A DNA stretch of 64,000 bases from Nafulsella turpanensis ZLM-10 (GTDB taxonomy: Bacteria; Bacteroidota; Bacteroidia; Cytophagales; Cyclobacteriaceae): assembly GCF_000346615.1 (NCBI RefSeq), contig NZ_ANNU01000036.1, positions 1 through 64,000 of the forward strand, written 5' to 3'. The translations under genes were made by a program, and so were the position numbers. Under the pieces are notes generated by a model. The model saw nothing but the letters and a program-made list of their open reading frames with translations, was not told the origin of the DNA and did not search any database. Below are positions 1 through 7,904 of this stretch, piece by piece; within the stretch, counting starts at the first letter, position 1, and every line of letters begins with the position of its first letter.

Positions 1-27
1 ATGAATTGTTACCACTAAAAATAAAAA

Positions 28-52
28 GGTCGGAAGAAAAAATCTTCCGACC
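28..52. terminator. Perfect inverted repeat, probable intrinsic terminator
   Basis: A 10-bp perfect stem (GGTCGGAAGA / TCTTCCGACC) closes a 5-nt A loop. The T-rich tract lies on the minus-strand side (positions 11-27 read as T-rich on the minus strand), so it would work best for minus-strand transcription. It could also end a plus-strand gene lying left of the window. Nothing else was recognised in positions 1-120. Confidence 0.55.
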
Positions 53-120
53 ACTCCTGCCCCATGGGCAGACCTTTTTGTTTATAAATTTTTATAACTT
101 GGCAGCCATACAATTTTCCT

Positions 121-1098
121 ATGAAGATCATTAAACGCTTCCGCTGGATTCTCTTTCTCTCTATTGGTGGCTTATTGCTGGCGCTGATCCTTTTCTTTTT
201 ACTCGATTACCAGCAGGAACCTCTTGTAATGAATAGCCAGGCTCGCTCAGAAGCAGCAGGAGAATTTATACAGCTAAGCCAGGGAACAACCCATTACAGA
301 CTTCTTGGCCCGCCCGAAGGAGAGCTGGTGGTGCTTATCCATGGAGGAATGGTTTCCGGGATGTATGCCTGGGACAAGAACTATCAAGTTTTGGTGGAAA
401 ACGGTTACCGGGTACTGAAGTACGACTTATACGGCCGCGGCTACTCCGACCGCCTGGAGGTAGCTTATACTCCCGAGCTTTTCTTCGGACAGTTTGAGGA
501 GCTGTTAGACAGCCTCGCCATTAAAGAACCATTTTACCTTGCCGGTCTTTCCCTCGGGAGTATGCCGGCCATTGATTATACGGCCCGCCATCCTGAACAG
601 GTAAAAAAATTAATGCTGATTTCTCCGGCGGCAAGGGGACTATTTAATCTCCATCCCCTCCTGGAGGTCCCGCTCCTCTCCGATTTTCTTATGACTGTTT
701 ACTGGCAGCCACGGGCCATCGATCAGCAAATGAAAGAGTTTTACAAGCCAGAAAATTTTCAGGATTATAAGGAGGAGCTGAAAAAAATGGTGCGGTACGA
801 AGGATATAAGGATTCCAACTACTCCACCTGGATTCACACTCTTACCTACAGTATGGAGCCTTTTATCCGTCAAATAGCCAAGGAAGGCACGCCCGTTGCC
901 CTGGTGCTAGGAGCTCATGATCCTTATTTGGCTCCTGATGAAGCCAATATCTACCAGGAGATGATTCCCGAACTAGAGGTATTCATCATTGACGAAGCCG
1001 GCCATGTGGTTAATTTTGAAAAGCCGGAAGAGGTAAATAAGCTAATGCTTAACTTCTTCCAGCCTTCTGACGCTACTGGCTCTGCAGAAAAAAATTAA
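121..1098 (+). CDS. Membrane-anchored alpha/beta-fold hydrolase
   Basis: A 325-residue alpha/beta hydrolase with an N-terminal hydrophobic segment (about residues 8-29), which probably anchors it in the inner membrane with the enzyme domain outside the cytoplasm. The oxyanion motif HGG is at 74-76, the nucleophile elbow G-L-S-L-G puts the nucleophile at Ser144, and the probable acid and base are Asp267 (HDPY) and His295 (GHVVNFE). The fold covers esterases, lipases, epoxide hydrolases and others, so the substrate cannot be named. The ATG at 121 is the first in frame and has no Shine-Dalgarno sequence. It converges on the membrane protein at 1117 with an 18-nt gap. A link to the polysaccharide region on its right is only positional. 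Confidence 0.85.
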   Translation: MKIIKRFRWILFLSIGGLLLALILFFLLDYQQEPLVMNSQARSEAAGEFIQLSQGTTHYRLLGPPEGELVVLIHGGMVSGMYAWDKNYQVLVENGYRVLKYDLYGRGYSDRLEVAYTPELFFGQFEELLDSLAIKEPFYLAGLSLGSMPAIDYTARHPEQVKKLMLISPAARGLFNLHPLLEVPLLSDFLMTVYWQPRAIDQQMKEFYKPENFQDYKEELKKMVRYEGYKDSNYSTWIHTLTYSMEPFIRQIAKEGTPVALVLGAHDPYLAPDEANIYQEMIPELEVFIIDEAGHVVNFEKPEEVNKLMLNFFQPSDATGSAEKN

Positions 1099-1116
1099 AG
1101 TTCTTAAATGGACTAC

Positions 1117-2163
1117 TTACTGGTACCATTGGGCTTTCTCCGGAACAACCTCGGCATTGGAGCTGAGTTTACTCTTCTTCCATTCCCATTCAATAAGGGA
1201 TAAGAGAGCCGGTATAAAAATAAGAGCCTGAGGCACCAGGAACAGGCGTGTCTCCATGGCCATACTCTTCACAAGATGTACCAGTACCCAGAAAGGCACA
1301 ATCAGCAAACCGATTGCCTGCAGGTAAACAGGCCAGCGGCGGAAGCCCAAAATAGCAAGCAAAGGCACAATACCTAAGGTGCCTATCAGCTGCGGATACA
1401 TATTAAAAAAGCTGAGATTAAAGCGGAGGAACTCTATCGGAGTATCTATTTCGTGGATAGCCTCATAGGGGCGAATGCCGTAAATCCAGCGGACGGCAAT
1501 AAAAAAAACAAAATAAACCAGCAGCGCCGCAAGGCTATACCATAATCTGTCTTTTCTTTCCAGCCTTAAAGGTTTAAAGCTAAAGGCAGTTAACAGCAGC
1601 ATAAATGGTATAAAACCACTTGTCTCCCTGTTCAGTACGGCCAAGGCTGTAACAGGAATAATCCAGGCAGGATGAGCCTTCAGGATGATCCAGCCAGCCA
1701 GCAGGTAAAAGAAAATGTCAAAGTAGGTATTATAGGCCATATCTGCCTTCCAGTTACTGTTACTCATATTAAAAGCCAGAAGCAGCAGGCCGGTCAGGAG
1801 TAAATACCAGTTTTTAATCTTCAAAGCTTTATAAAAATGCCAGCCGATCCAGAAGATTAGTATATTTTGCAGAAAGCGCAGGGCAAAATAGGGTGTATAC
1901 ACATGAAGTTGAAGAGGAATGGCCTTAAAAAGCTGGATAAAGCCCTCCAATACATAACCCGAAAGAATCCGGTACTGCCATGGGTTAAAAAATTCGGCAT
2001 TGCCAGCCATAAAGCGGGCATGCCGTTCCAGCTGCACTTCCATACCTACACCAATGCAACTTATAGCCTGCTCGTAAACAATATAAGCACTTAAAAGAAT
2101 AAAAATTGCCCAGCGGAACAATTTGTATGTTACAGATTCTTCCCTTTCTTTTGCTAATAACAT
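1117..2163 (-). CDS. Polytopic membrane protein, possible GT-C-like glycosyltransferase
   Basis: A 348-residue protein with about eight to nine hydrophobic segments and short charged loops. I do not recognise a specific family. A first periplasmic loop carrying an acidic/aromatic stretch ending FNPWQYRI, and a later NRETSGFIP segment, resemble the layout of lipid-linked-sugar glycosyltransferases (GT-C) and EpsG-like proteins. The lysine-rich C-terminus is probably cytoplasmic. It lies beside the arabinofuranose-donor operon, so it is one of two candidates here (with 7905-9539) for an enzyme using the polyprenyl-phosphate sugar. That role is inference. A generic membrane protein of unknown role is equally possible. 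Confidence 0.7.
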   Translation of the reverse strand: MLLAKEREESVTYKLFRWAIFILLSAYIVYEQAISCIGVGMEVQLERHARFMAGNAEFFNPWQYRILSGYVLEGFIQLFKAIPLQLHVYTPYFALRFLQNILIFWIGWHFYKALKIKNWYLLLTGLLLLAFNMSNSNWKADMAYNTYFDIFFYLLAGWIILKAHPAWIIPVTALAVLNRETSGFIPFMLLLTAFSFKPLRLERKDRLWYSLAALLVYFVFFIAVRWIYGIRPYEAIHEIDTPIEFLRFNLSFFNMYPQLIGTLGIVPLLAILGFRRWPVYLQAIGLLIVPFWVLVHLVKSMAMETRLFLVPQALIFIPALLSLIEWEWKKSKLSSNAEVVPEKAQWYQ

Positions 2164-2269
2164 AAAAACAAGAAACTATTATCAGGTTAAAAACGATATA
2201 AGAAAAGCCCGGCAGTTCCTTCTTATATCCTCAAAGTATATTTATTTGAACTAATAAAACTACCTTATT

Positions 2270-3721
2270 TTGATAAAGGAAGTATATGATCTTGTGCTCG
2301 TAGGCACTTCTTTTGCCTCTTCTTTTTTTCTGAAGAAATATCTGGAAAAAGCACCTCCAACCGCCCGCGTACTGGTGCTGGAAAGAGGAGAAATGCTTCC
2401 GCATTCCAAACGGCTGGCCCATGCCCGGGAGCAGCAATATGGGTTAAATACCTTTATCAGCAGCCTGAGTAATCATAACCCTACCTTTGATAATACCCAG
2501 TCGACAAAACCCTGGATTTTCGATCCTAATTTTGGCGGAAGCTCCAACTGCTGGACGGGCTGCACTCCCCGTTTTATGCCTAACGATTTTCAACTCTATT
2601 CTGTTTACGGTGTAGGAGCCGACTGGCCATTTAATTACAATGCAATTGAGCCTTATTATTGCGAGGCGGAAGAAGTTATGCAAATTTCCGGACCTGAAGT
2701 AACCCCTTACCCCATGTCCAAAGCTTATCCCCTCCCCCCGCATATGCTCAGCACAACAGATCGCCTTATTCAGCAACAGTACGGCGAACTGTATATAAGC
2801 CAGCCTACCGCAAGGGCCAGCAAAGCCACCGGAAAACGTGGCGCCTGCTGTACAACGGCCATCTGCCACCTGTGCCCTGTAAGCGCCAAATTTACCATTG
2901 AAAACACCATGATGCAGCTATACCAGGACCCTCGGGTGATTCTACAGTATGGCTCCCAGGTTTTTGCCCTTGATACGGAAGGCAATAAGGTAAAGGGGGT
3001 ATTATATACCCAACGCGGAGTAGAGAAAACCGCGTATGGAGAGGTGGTAGCCATAGGGGCCAATGCGCTCTTTAACGGACACATCCTTCGCAATTCGGGC
3101 GATAGCAGTCCACTGGCAGGAAAAGGCCTGAGCGAGCAGGTGGGCCTGTATGGCTATTTTTACCTCGACGGGCTGGATAATATCGGCGGCTCCTCCACCA
3201 TTACAGCCAATGGATTTATGCTGTACGACGGAGCTCACCGGCGTGAGCGGGCTGCCTGCATCATCGAAAATCATAACGATCCTTTTATCCGGAATGAAAA
3301 AGGACGCTGGCGGCAAATTATGAAAATGAAATTCGTCTTTGAAGATTTACCGGACAACAAAAATGAGGTTGTGTCATCAGAAGCTAATAAACTTATTCCC
3401 GTAGCCCGCTACCAGCGCCACTCCGATTATGCACAAAGAGGAATTGATTACCTCCGGCAAAACGTGGAAAAGCTGTTCCCTTTTTTACCGGTTGAGAAAG
3501 TTGAAATCGATGAGTTTATTCAGCCGACCGAAGCCCACATTTTAGGAACGGCCCGCATGAGCAAAAATCCAGCACAGGGAGTAGTGGATGACAAACTCTG
3601 CCACCACCAGTTCCGCAATCTTTTCGTGTTGGGCGGAAGCGCTTTCCCGGCCCTTTCTCCGGCCAATCCATCTTTAACCATCGCGGCATTATCATTACGA
3701 TCGGCCGACCTTAGCTTTTAA
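2270..3721 (+). CDS. GMC-type FAD-dependent oxidoreductase
   Basis: A 483-residue flavoprotein of the glucose-methanol-choline family. The C-terminal GMC signature is clear: GTARMS, then a histidine/asparagine-bearing segment ending in SPANPSLTIAAL. The N-terminal dinucleotide-binding loop is degenerate (VGTSFASS where GxGxxG is usual). A Cys cluster (CC-x5-C-x2-C, about residues 200-209) recalls the cysteine-rich segment of membrane-linked alcohol and sugar dehydrogenases. The start is TTG at 2270, because an in-frame stop lies at 2255 and no ATG intervenes. The protein has no export signal of its own, but the Tat-signal protein 4 nt downstream could carry it across the membrane. The substrate is unknown; a sugar or polyol of the polysaccharide region is plausible. 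Confidence 0.82.
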   Translation: MIKEVYDLVLVGTSFASSFFLKKYLEKAPPTARVLVLERGEMLPHSKRLAHAREQQYGLNTFISSLSNHNPTFDNTQSTKPWIFDPNFGGSSNCWTGCTPRFMPNDFQLYSVYGVGADWPFNYNAIEPYYCEAEEVMQISGPEVTPYPMSKAYPLPPHMLSTTDRLIQQQYGELYISQPTARASKATGKRGACCTTAICHLCPVSAKFTIENTMMQLYQDPRVILQYGSQVFALDTEGNKVKGVLYTQRGVEKTAYGEVVAIGANALFNGHILRNSGDSSPLAGKGLSEQVGLYGYFYLDGLDNIGGSSTITANGFMLYDGAHRRERAACIIENHNDPFIRNEKGRWRQIMKMKFVFEDLPDNKNEVVSSEANKLIPVARYQRHSDYAQRGIDYLRQNVEKLFPFLPVEKVEIDEFIQPTEAHILGTARMSKNPAQGVVDDKLCHHQFRNLFVLGGSAFPALSPANPSLTIAALSLRSADLSF

Positions 3722-3725
3722 ACAG

Positions 3726-4166
3726 ATGAAGAGAAGAAACTTTCTGAAGATTTTAGGAGCAGGCAGTCTCCTTACCTCCCTAGGCTACTGGGGTCTTAAC
3801 TCTTTTGAATCCAGCATCAGGGATATTATTCTGGAAGACACCAAAGGACTTCTGTTAAAGGAAGAAACGGTTGACAGGTTTTTAGCTGATGCTAGGAAAG
3901 AGGTTTTCTGGCATAAATACGACTTCCCCAGGAAAGGATTTATTGTAGCCCACACCTGGCTGGGGTCTGGCTTTTTACCTTACAAGCTAAAGTACAGCCA
4001 GTACCGCAGCAAAATTGTCGGCACCTTTCTGCTCTCTACTGATTTCTTTACCCTCAACAGGATGGATGAAAATCGTGCCATTAATTATGTGGCTTTTTAC
4101 AACCCTTACCAGAGGCCCTGTGCCAGCCCCTTCTCCAATCTGTACTACCCGCAGGCCAGCATTTAA
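3726..4166 (+). CDS. Tat-signal small subunit-like protein, partner of GMC oxidoreductase
   Basis: A 146-residue protein that opens with a twin-arginine signal (MKRRNFLKILGAG followed by a hydrophobic stretch). It has no catalytic motif that I recognise. Its size, Tat signal and position 4 nt after a signal-less GMC gene match the gamma (small) subunits of gluconate and FAD-glucose dehydrogenases, which escort the catalytic subunit through the Tat pathway. Similarity to that family (gluconate 2-dehydrogenase subunit 3) is suggested by layout and by a C-terminal NPYQRPC segment, not proven. Its last 4 nt overlap the end of the convergent HAD gene. Confidence 0.7.
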   Translation: MKRRNFLKILGAGSLLTSLGYWGLNSFESSIRDIILEDTKGLLLKEETVDRFLADARKEVFWHKYDFPRKGFIVAHTWLGSGFLPYKLKYSQYRSKIVGTFLLSTDFFTLNRMDENRAINYVAFYNPYQRPCASPFSNLYYPQASI

Positions 4167-4750
4167 AAATACCGGTAGTGCGGATGCGAGGCCAGTGCCA
4201 GCAGCTCCCGGTCTCCGGCACTATCACCATAGGCATACACTTCATCATAGTCCTGCAACGATAAATGCTTCCGGAGCCTTTCGACTTTCTCCGGTCCATA
4301 GCAGTTATTTCCTTTTAGCCTGCCGGTAATCTTCCCATTATGGCATTCGAGCTCTGTAGCCAGCAATTCTACTCCCATCTCTTCGCACCATGCCTGCAGC
4401 CAGGGGGTGGCCGAAGCTGATACCACAATTACTCTGTCGCCTGCCGCAATATGGCCTTTTAAAGCCTGCTCTGCCTTAGGGCGCAGCATCCTCGGTATCA
4501 GCTCTTTTGCAAATGACTGCCCCCTCCGATGAAGTTCTGATTCGGCTTTATCCCTAAAAAAATATTCCAGCACCTTTTCTTTTGCCCGCCAGTTGGGCAC
4601 CAGCTTGAGTTTATAGGCCACCAGCCAGGGCATCAGCCGGAGCATTCCCAGCAGAAAGGCCGCCGAGCCATGGTAATAGCGGATAAAAGCCAGAAAGGAA
4701 TCTTTATAAGTGAGGGTACCGTCGAAGTCAAAAATTACCAGGCGCTTCAT
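4163..4750 (-). CDS. HAD-family phosphatase (probable polyprenyl-phosphoribose 5-phosphatase)
   Basis: A 195-residue HAD subfamily IB (SerB-like) phosphatase. Motif I is DFDGT with nucleophile Asp8 and acid/base Asp10, motif II is Ser111 (SASAT), and motif IV is GDSAGD at 175-180. It is the last gene of a four-gene operon and starts directly after the stop of the DprE2-like gene (no intervening base). In polyprenyl-phosphoryl-arabinose synthesis a phosphatase must remove the 5-phosphate from polyprenyl-phosphoryl-5-phosphoribose. Mycobacteria assign a PAP2-type protein to this step, while other bacteria carry HAD enzymes beside DprE1/DprE2. The family call is firm; the substrate rests on context. 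Confidence 0.85.
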   Translation of the reverse strand: MKRLVIFDFDGTLTYKDSFLAFIRYYHGSAAFLLGMLRLMPWLVAYKLKLVPNWRAKEKVLEYFFRDKAESELHRRGQSFAKELIPRMLRPKAEQALKGHIAAGDRVIVVSASATPWLQAWCEEMGVELLATELECHNGKITGRLKGNNCYGPEKVERLRKHLSLQDYDEVYAYGDSAGDRELLALASHPHYRYF

Positions 4751-5482
4751 TTATAAATTCATTTTCTTGAAAATCCCTTCCGGTATTAACCGGATGTTCT
4801 GCATAATCAACTGCCAGACAGGTAAGGTGTAAATAACATCTTTTTTTGATCGATGGGCTTTATAGATGGATTTTGCCACCTGCTCCGACTTAGCCGTCAG
4901 CGGCCCTGGCAGGTCCAGGCCTTCTGTCATTTTCGTATCTACAAAGCCTGGCTTAACCGTAAGCACATGAACGCCTTTTTTATAGAGGCGATTGCGGAGA
5001 CCCGAAAGGTAGGCAGTAAAGCCTGCCTTGGCGCTCCCGTACAGGTAGTTGCTCTGGCGACCTCTTTCGCCGGCCACACTACTGATGCCAATAATGCTTC
5101 CCCTTCCCTGTTCTTCGTAAGATTGTGCGACGATGTTGAGTATAGAGGCGGCACCGGTAAAATTGGTTTCAATAATCTGCCACGCTTCCCGCCAGTCTGT
5201 CTGACCCTTTTCCTGCTGCCCCAGATAGCCGAAGGCACAAAGGGTTACCTCCGGGCGGTGGGGTAGTTTTTTCCAGAATTCATGATGGCTTTCGTAGTCC
5301 AGGGCATCGAAAGTATGGCAGGTGACAGGCATTTTATGGCGTACTTCAATATCCTGGGCAATAATCTTGAGCTTGTCCTGCTTACGGGCAGCCAGTTGAA
5401 CACCATACCCATTGCGGGCAAACTCATGTGCACAGGCAATGGCAATATCTGAGGTAGCACCTAAAATTAAAATATACTTCAT
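4751..5482 (-). CDS. dprE2: DprE2-like SDR reductase (2-keto-ribofuranose to arabinofuranose)
   Basis: A 243-residue short-chain dehydrogenase/reductase. The NAD(P)-binding loop GATSDIA is at 8-14, the catalytic Ser at 134-135, and YGSAK gives Tyr148 and Lys152. The GATSDIA form is typical of decaprenylphosphoryl-2-keto-beta-D-erythro-pentose reductase (DprE2), which converts the keto intermediate made by DprE1 into polyprenyl-phosphoryl-beta-D-arabinofuranose using NADH. The start codon overlaps the stop of the upstream DprE1-like gene by 4 nt (ATGA), which suggests coupled translation. Adjacency to DprE1 and a UbiA-type transferase makes this more likely than a generic SDR. Confidence 0.87.
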   Translation of the reverse strand: MKYILILGATSDIAIACAHEFARNGYGVQLAARKQDKLKIIAQDIEVRHKMPVTCHTFDALDYESHHEFWKKLPHRPEVTLCAFGYLGQQEKGQTDWREAWQIIETNFTGAASILNIVAQSYEEQGRGSIIGISSVAGERGRQSNYLYGSAKAGFTAYLSGLRNRLYKKGVHVLTVKPGFVDTKMTEGLDLPGPLTAKSEQVAKSIYKAHRSKKDVIYTLPVWQLIMQNIRLIPEGIFKKMNL

Positions 5483-6816
5483 GAGATAATATTCAGTCGT
5501 TGAGCAAGTAAAGAATTAAACTTTTGGTCAGGATTGTATTTTTTGAGTATATCTACCCACTTTTGGGCATTCGGATAGCCCTTCCAGAATGCCTCTGGCT
5601 TCATCCGGGCATCTTTAGTAAGGTAGATGCGACCACCATACTTCATTACCACATCATCCAGCTCATCTAAAAATTCGAACAAACCATTAACTATCGGAAA
5701 GTCCAGTGCCAGGGTATAGCCGCGCATCGGGAAGGAAATAAGACTTTCCTGCTCTCCAAACAGCTTTAGTACGGCAAGGAAGGAACCCATTTTCCGGCTG
5801 TTAATTTTTTCAAGAATTTCAATTAAACCCTGTCGACTCTGTTCCAGCGGCAACACAAACTGGTACTGCACAAAGCCTTTCTTCCCGTACATCCTGTTCC
5901 AGTGCAGCACACTATCGAGCGGATAAAAGAAGGGATCGTAAGAAACAATATCCTTTTTTTCGTTCCCTAACATTTTGTTATAGTAGGCAAAATTAAAGGC
6001 CTGTACAGATAACGGGTTGAGTGTAAAAGATGGAAAGTTAAAGGGTATGCTTACTTTTTTGCTGGCCGGCACCTTGAGCGGGTGCATCTGCTGCCGGTTC
6101 GGTAATTCCTCCCGCTTTGCATGTTCGCCGAGCATTAGCACACTCCTGCCCAGGTCTTTTCCTTTTTGCAGGCAGTCTATCCACGCCACAGAGTAGGTGT
6201 AGCCTTCGTTTTGCTCAAAAAGGCCGAAAATTTCATCGATGTTCTTTGCCTTCACCGACCGCTGGTTGATAAAGGATGATTCAACCTTTTTTAGCCTGAA
6301 CTTTACTTTTGTTATAACACCTGTTAATCCCATGCCGCCACAGGTGGCGGCAAAAAGGTCTGCCTTTTCTTCCCTGGAACATCGAACTTTCTCCCCCACG
6401 CCATTCATCAACTCCAACTCAACTATATGATTGGAGAAAGAGCCATCTTTATGGTGGTTTTTTCCATGCACATCCGAAGCCACCGCCCCTCCAACGGTAA
6501 TAAAGCTGGTCCCCGGCGTAACAGGCAAAAACCAGCCCTTCGGTACAATCAGCTCCAGGAGCTCGTCCAGCATTACTCCGGCTTCGCAGTGTATAATCCC
6601 CTGCTGCTCATTAAAGCTTAAAATATGGTTAAACGGAAGACTGGACAGGATATTCGGCCCCAGGGCTGCATCTCCATAGCAGCGCCCATTGCCCCTCGTT
6701 ATCAGCGGCTCCTGCTGGCTATTCAATAGCTGTCGAAGTTCATCCTCATAACGGAAGGGCAACAGATTTGCCTCTACCACAGGGTAATTACTCCAGTTAG
6801 TTATCTTTTTCTTCAT
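5479..6816 (-). CDS. dprE1: DprE1-like decaprenylphosphoryl-beta-D-ribose 2-oxidase
   Basis: A 445-residue FAD-linked oxidase of the vanillyl-alcohol-oxidase fold. The FAD segments are RGNGRCYGD (41-49) and TVGGAVASD followed by HGKNHH (117-122). Both match the mycobacterial DprE1 pattern better than L-gulonolactone oxidases. Lys401 in LTKDAR corresponds to the catalytic Lys418 of M. tuberculosis DprE1. At the position equivalent to Cys387, the residue attacked by benzothiazinones (GWNICVDFP in M. tuberculosis), this protein has Ala370 (GYTLALDFP). It oxidises C2 of polyprenyl-phosphoryl-ribose for reduction by the next gene product. It begins 6 nt after the UbiA-like gene and has no export signal. 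Confidence 0.88.
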   Translation of the reverse strand: MKKKITNWSNYPVVEANLLPFRYEDELRQLLNSQQEPLITRGNGRCYGDAALGPNILSSLPFNHILSFNEQQGIIHCEAGVMLDELLELIVPKGWFLPVTPGTSFITVGGAVASDVHGKNHHKDGSFSNHIVELELMNGVGEKVRCSREEKADLFAATCGGMGLTGVITKVKFRLKKVESSFINQRSVKAKNIDEIFGLFEQNEGYTYSVAWIDCLQKGKDLGRSVLMLGEHAKREELPNRQQMHPLKVPASKKVSIPFNFPSFTLNPLSVQAFNFAYYNKMLGNEKKDIVSYDPFFYPLDSVLHWNRMYGKKGFVQYQFVLPLEQSRQGLIEILEKINSRKMGSFLAVLKLFGEQESLISFPMRGYTLALDFPIVNGLFEFLDELDDVVMKYGGRIYLTKDARMKPEAFWKGYPNAQKWVDILKKYNPDQKFNSLLAQRLNIIS

Positions 6817-6822
6817 GGCTCA

Positions 6823-7833
6823 TTAAAATTCCGGCAGGTAAATGATAAAATAAAAACTAATAATCCAGCTGATAACGGTTGCCCGGATGAATGTATCTTT
6901 ATACAATATTTTTGTAGGTGAGCCACTATTGTTCTCTACCATGGTTATTTGCAGGTAGCGCATAAGTCCTGCAATAACAAATATGCTGGTAAGGTAAATG
7001 TTGTGAGAATCCAGCCGGGTGGTAACCTCAGCAGAAATGGTATACATAATATAGGAAACAATGATAATTCCGGATATCATGGTAAGGCAGGCGCCCAGGA
7101 ATTCGAGATTATAGTTTTTGACCGATTTTCGCATATGCTTTCCGGATGAAATATGCAGCACAATATCATCGCGCCTTTTGGCCAGGGCAAGAAATAAGGC
7201 CAGCAGAAAAACCATTATCATAAGCCACTGCGAAACCGGGATATCTGCCACTACACCACCAGCCAGAGTTCTAAATAAAAAGCCAAGGGCAATAATAAAG
7301 ATATCGACCAGTGGAATATTTTTAAGTCCCATGGAATAGGAAAGGTTAAAAATAAAGTAAGCGCCCAAAATAACTAGAAACCAGACATCTAAAAAGTAGG
7401 CAATTCCAAAACCTGTTATAAAAAGAACGGTTAGTATAATTGCTGCAAACGGAACAGAAACCGTTCCGGCGGCCAGCGGCCGGTTTTTCTTTACCGGATG
7501 TCTTCGGTCTTCCTCTATATCCTGGTAATCGTTGATAATATAAATGGAACTGGCAATAAAACTAAATGACAGGAAAGCGTAACATAAATGAACAAAGCCA
7601 GTAATATTATTGAATAATTGCCCGGCAAAGAAAATAGGTAAAAACAAAAACAGATTTTTCACCCATTGGTGTACCCGAATCAGCCGAAGAACAGCAGGTA
7701 TACTCCAAAATCCTGCCTTAGACATTTGCATATTAGTAAGTTTACTCAAGGCTAAAAAATTAAAATATTTTAGGAAAAAATAAAACATGAAGAATACAAA
7801 AAGACTTTTCTCGTTATGAAGGATAGTCTTCAA
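6823..7833 (-). CDS. ubiA: UbiA-family prenyltransferase, polyprenyl-phosphate phosphoribosyltransferase-like
   Basis: A UbiA-superfamily integral membrane enzyme with about eight to nine transmembrane helices. The first Asp-rich motif is NDYQDIEED (Asn101, Asp102, Asp105, Asp109). The KNRPLAAG that follows and the later LFRTLAGG are typical of 5-phosphoribosyl-1-pyrophosphate:decaprenyl-phosphate phosphoribosyltransferase (Rv3806c type), not of quinone or heme synthesis. It would transfer phosphoribose from PRPP to polyprenyl phosphate, the first step of the DPA pathway. It heads the minus-strand operon. The 336-codon frame begins with an odd Phe-rich segment. Met35 (7731) or Met37 (7725), shortly before the conserved VHQWVKN, may be the true start. 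Confidence 0.85.
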   Translation of the reverse strand: MKTILHNEKSLFVFFMFYFFLKYFNFLALSKLTNMQMSKAGFWSIPAVLRLIRVHQWVKNLFLFLPIFFAGQLFNNITGFVHLCYAFLSFSFIASSIYIINDYQDIEEDRRHPVKKNRPLAAGTVSVPFAAIILTVLFITGFGIAYFLDVWFLVILGAYFIFNLSYSMGLKNIPLVDIFIIALGFLFRTLAGGVVADIPVSQWLMIMVFLLALFLALAKRRDDIVLHISSGKHMRKSVKNYNLEFLGACLTMISGIIIVSYIMYTISAEVTTRLDSHNIYLTSIFVIAGLMRYLQITMVENNSGSPTKILYKDTFIRATVISWIISFYFIIYLPEF

Positions 7834-7904
7834 TATGTAGTACTAATTATGAAAAAGAATGTTAGCCCGCTCAATAATTTTTTTAGAGCTTAAGTTATAA
7901 AACC

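Noticed and set aside
2444-2869. Minus-strand open frame of 141 codons inside the GMC gene
   Set aside because: It lies entirely within a gene with clear family motifs on the other strand, and its translation shows no domain.
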